From an uncultured Burkholderiales bacterium (GTDB lineage Bacteria; Pseudomonadota; Gammaproteobacteria; Burkholderiales; Burkholderiaceae_C): 6,369 bases of DNA. Of this stretch, positions 6,317 to 6,369 are shown one piece after another. Below the pieces are notes generated by a model that was not told where the DNA came from, made no database searches, and was given only the letters and a program-made list of their open reading frames with translations. The stretch is from contig CAIQIL010000548.1 in assembly GCA_903871865.1 (NCBI GenBank), positions 1 through 6,369 of the forward strand. Direction: 5' to 3'. The translations under genes and the position numbers were made by a program. The stretch's first letter is position 1; each line of letters opens with the position of its first letter.

Positions 6317-6369
6317 TGTCGATGCCTGCTCTTTCCTCCTCCACGGTTCGCCCGGTGCGTGTGGCCCTG
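6316..6369 (+). CDS. Start of a further operon gene (3'-truncated by window edge), function unknown
   Basis: ATG 6316 shares one base with the preceding stop codon (TGATG), and the frame stays open for 18 codons to the window end, reading M-S-M-P-A-L-S-S-S-T-V-R-P-V-R-V-A-L. The late VRVAL stretch could be the first beta strand of a Rossmann-like enzyme. Several glycosyltransferases (for example GT4/GT-B types) and nucleotide-sugar reductases begin this way, and either would suit the operon, but this is a guess. A second in-frame ATG at 6322 is an alternative start. Upstream purines (GAAGCGAAA, 6301-6309) make only a weak ribosome site, so translation may depend on coupling. No function can be assigned from 18 residues. 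Confidence 0.6.
   Translation, partial: MSMPALSSSTVRPVRVAL

Overview
The window reads as an internal piece of one exopolysaccharide (or O-polysaccharide/capsule) biosynthesis operon. All six genes lie on the + strand and are packed almost without gaps. The DNA is GC-rich with strongly GC-ending codons. Together with the gene content (a PslG-like glycoside hydrolase placed among wzx/wzy-type genes), this suggests a Gram-negative proteobacterium, most plausibly a betaproteobacterium of the Burkholderiales. That placement is inference from composition and protein style, not from a marker gene.

Layout: (1) 1-1137, GDP-mannose 4,6-dehydratase (gmd), missing only its first residue or few. (2) 1161-2297, a multi-pass membrane protein of the O-antigen polymerase/ligase (Wzy-like) type. 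(3) 2275-4008, a secreted clan GH-A glycoside hydrolase resembling GH39/PslG, with an extra N-terminal beta-sandwich domain. (4) 4026-5363, a MOP-superfamily flippase (Wzx-like), probably started at TTG. (5) 5360-6316, a GT2 family glycosyltransferase. (6) 6316 to the window end, the first 18 codons of a further gene of unknown function.

How they fit together: Gmd makes GDP-4-keto-6-deoxy-mannose, the precursor of GDP-fucose, GDP-rhamnose or GDP-perosamine. The GT2 enzyme adds a sugar to a lipid-linked repeat unit on the cytoplasmic side. The Wzx-like protein flips the unit, the Wzy-like protein polymerises it in the periplasm, and the exported hydrolase probably trims or clears polymer there. 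No gene in the window fixes the polymer's structure or name.

No intergenic space exceeds 23 bases, so no internal promoter or terminator is expected, and none was seen. The points most worth a second look are the hydrolase overlapping the polymerase gene, its eight mature cysteines falling into four within-domain pairs, and an 8-bp inverted repeat that frames the flippase ribosome-binding site and TTG start in its loop while holding the hydrolase stop codon in its stem. I saw no mobile element, RNA gene, CRISPR array or clearly novel system.
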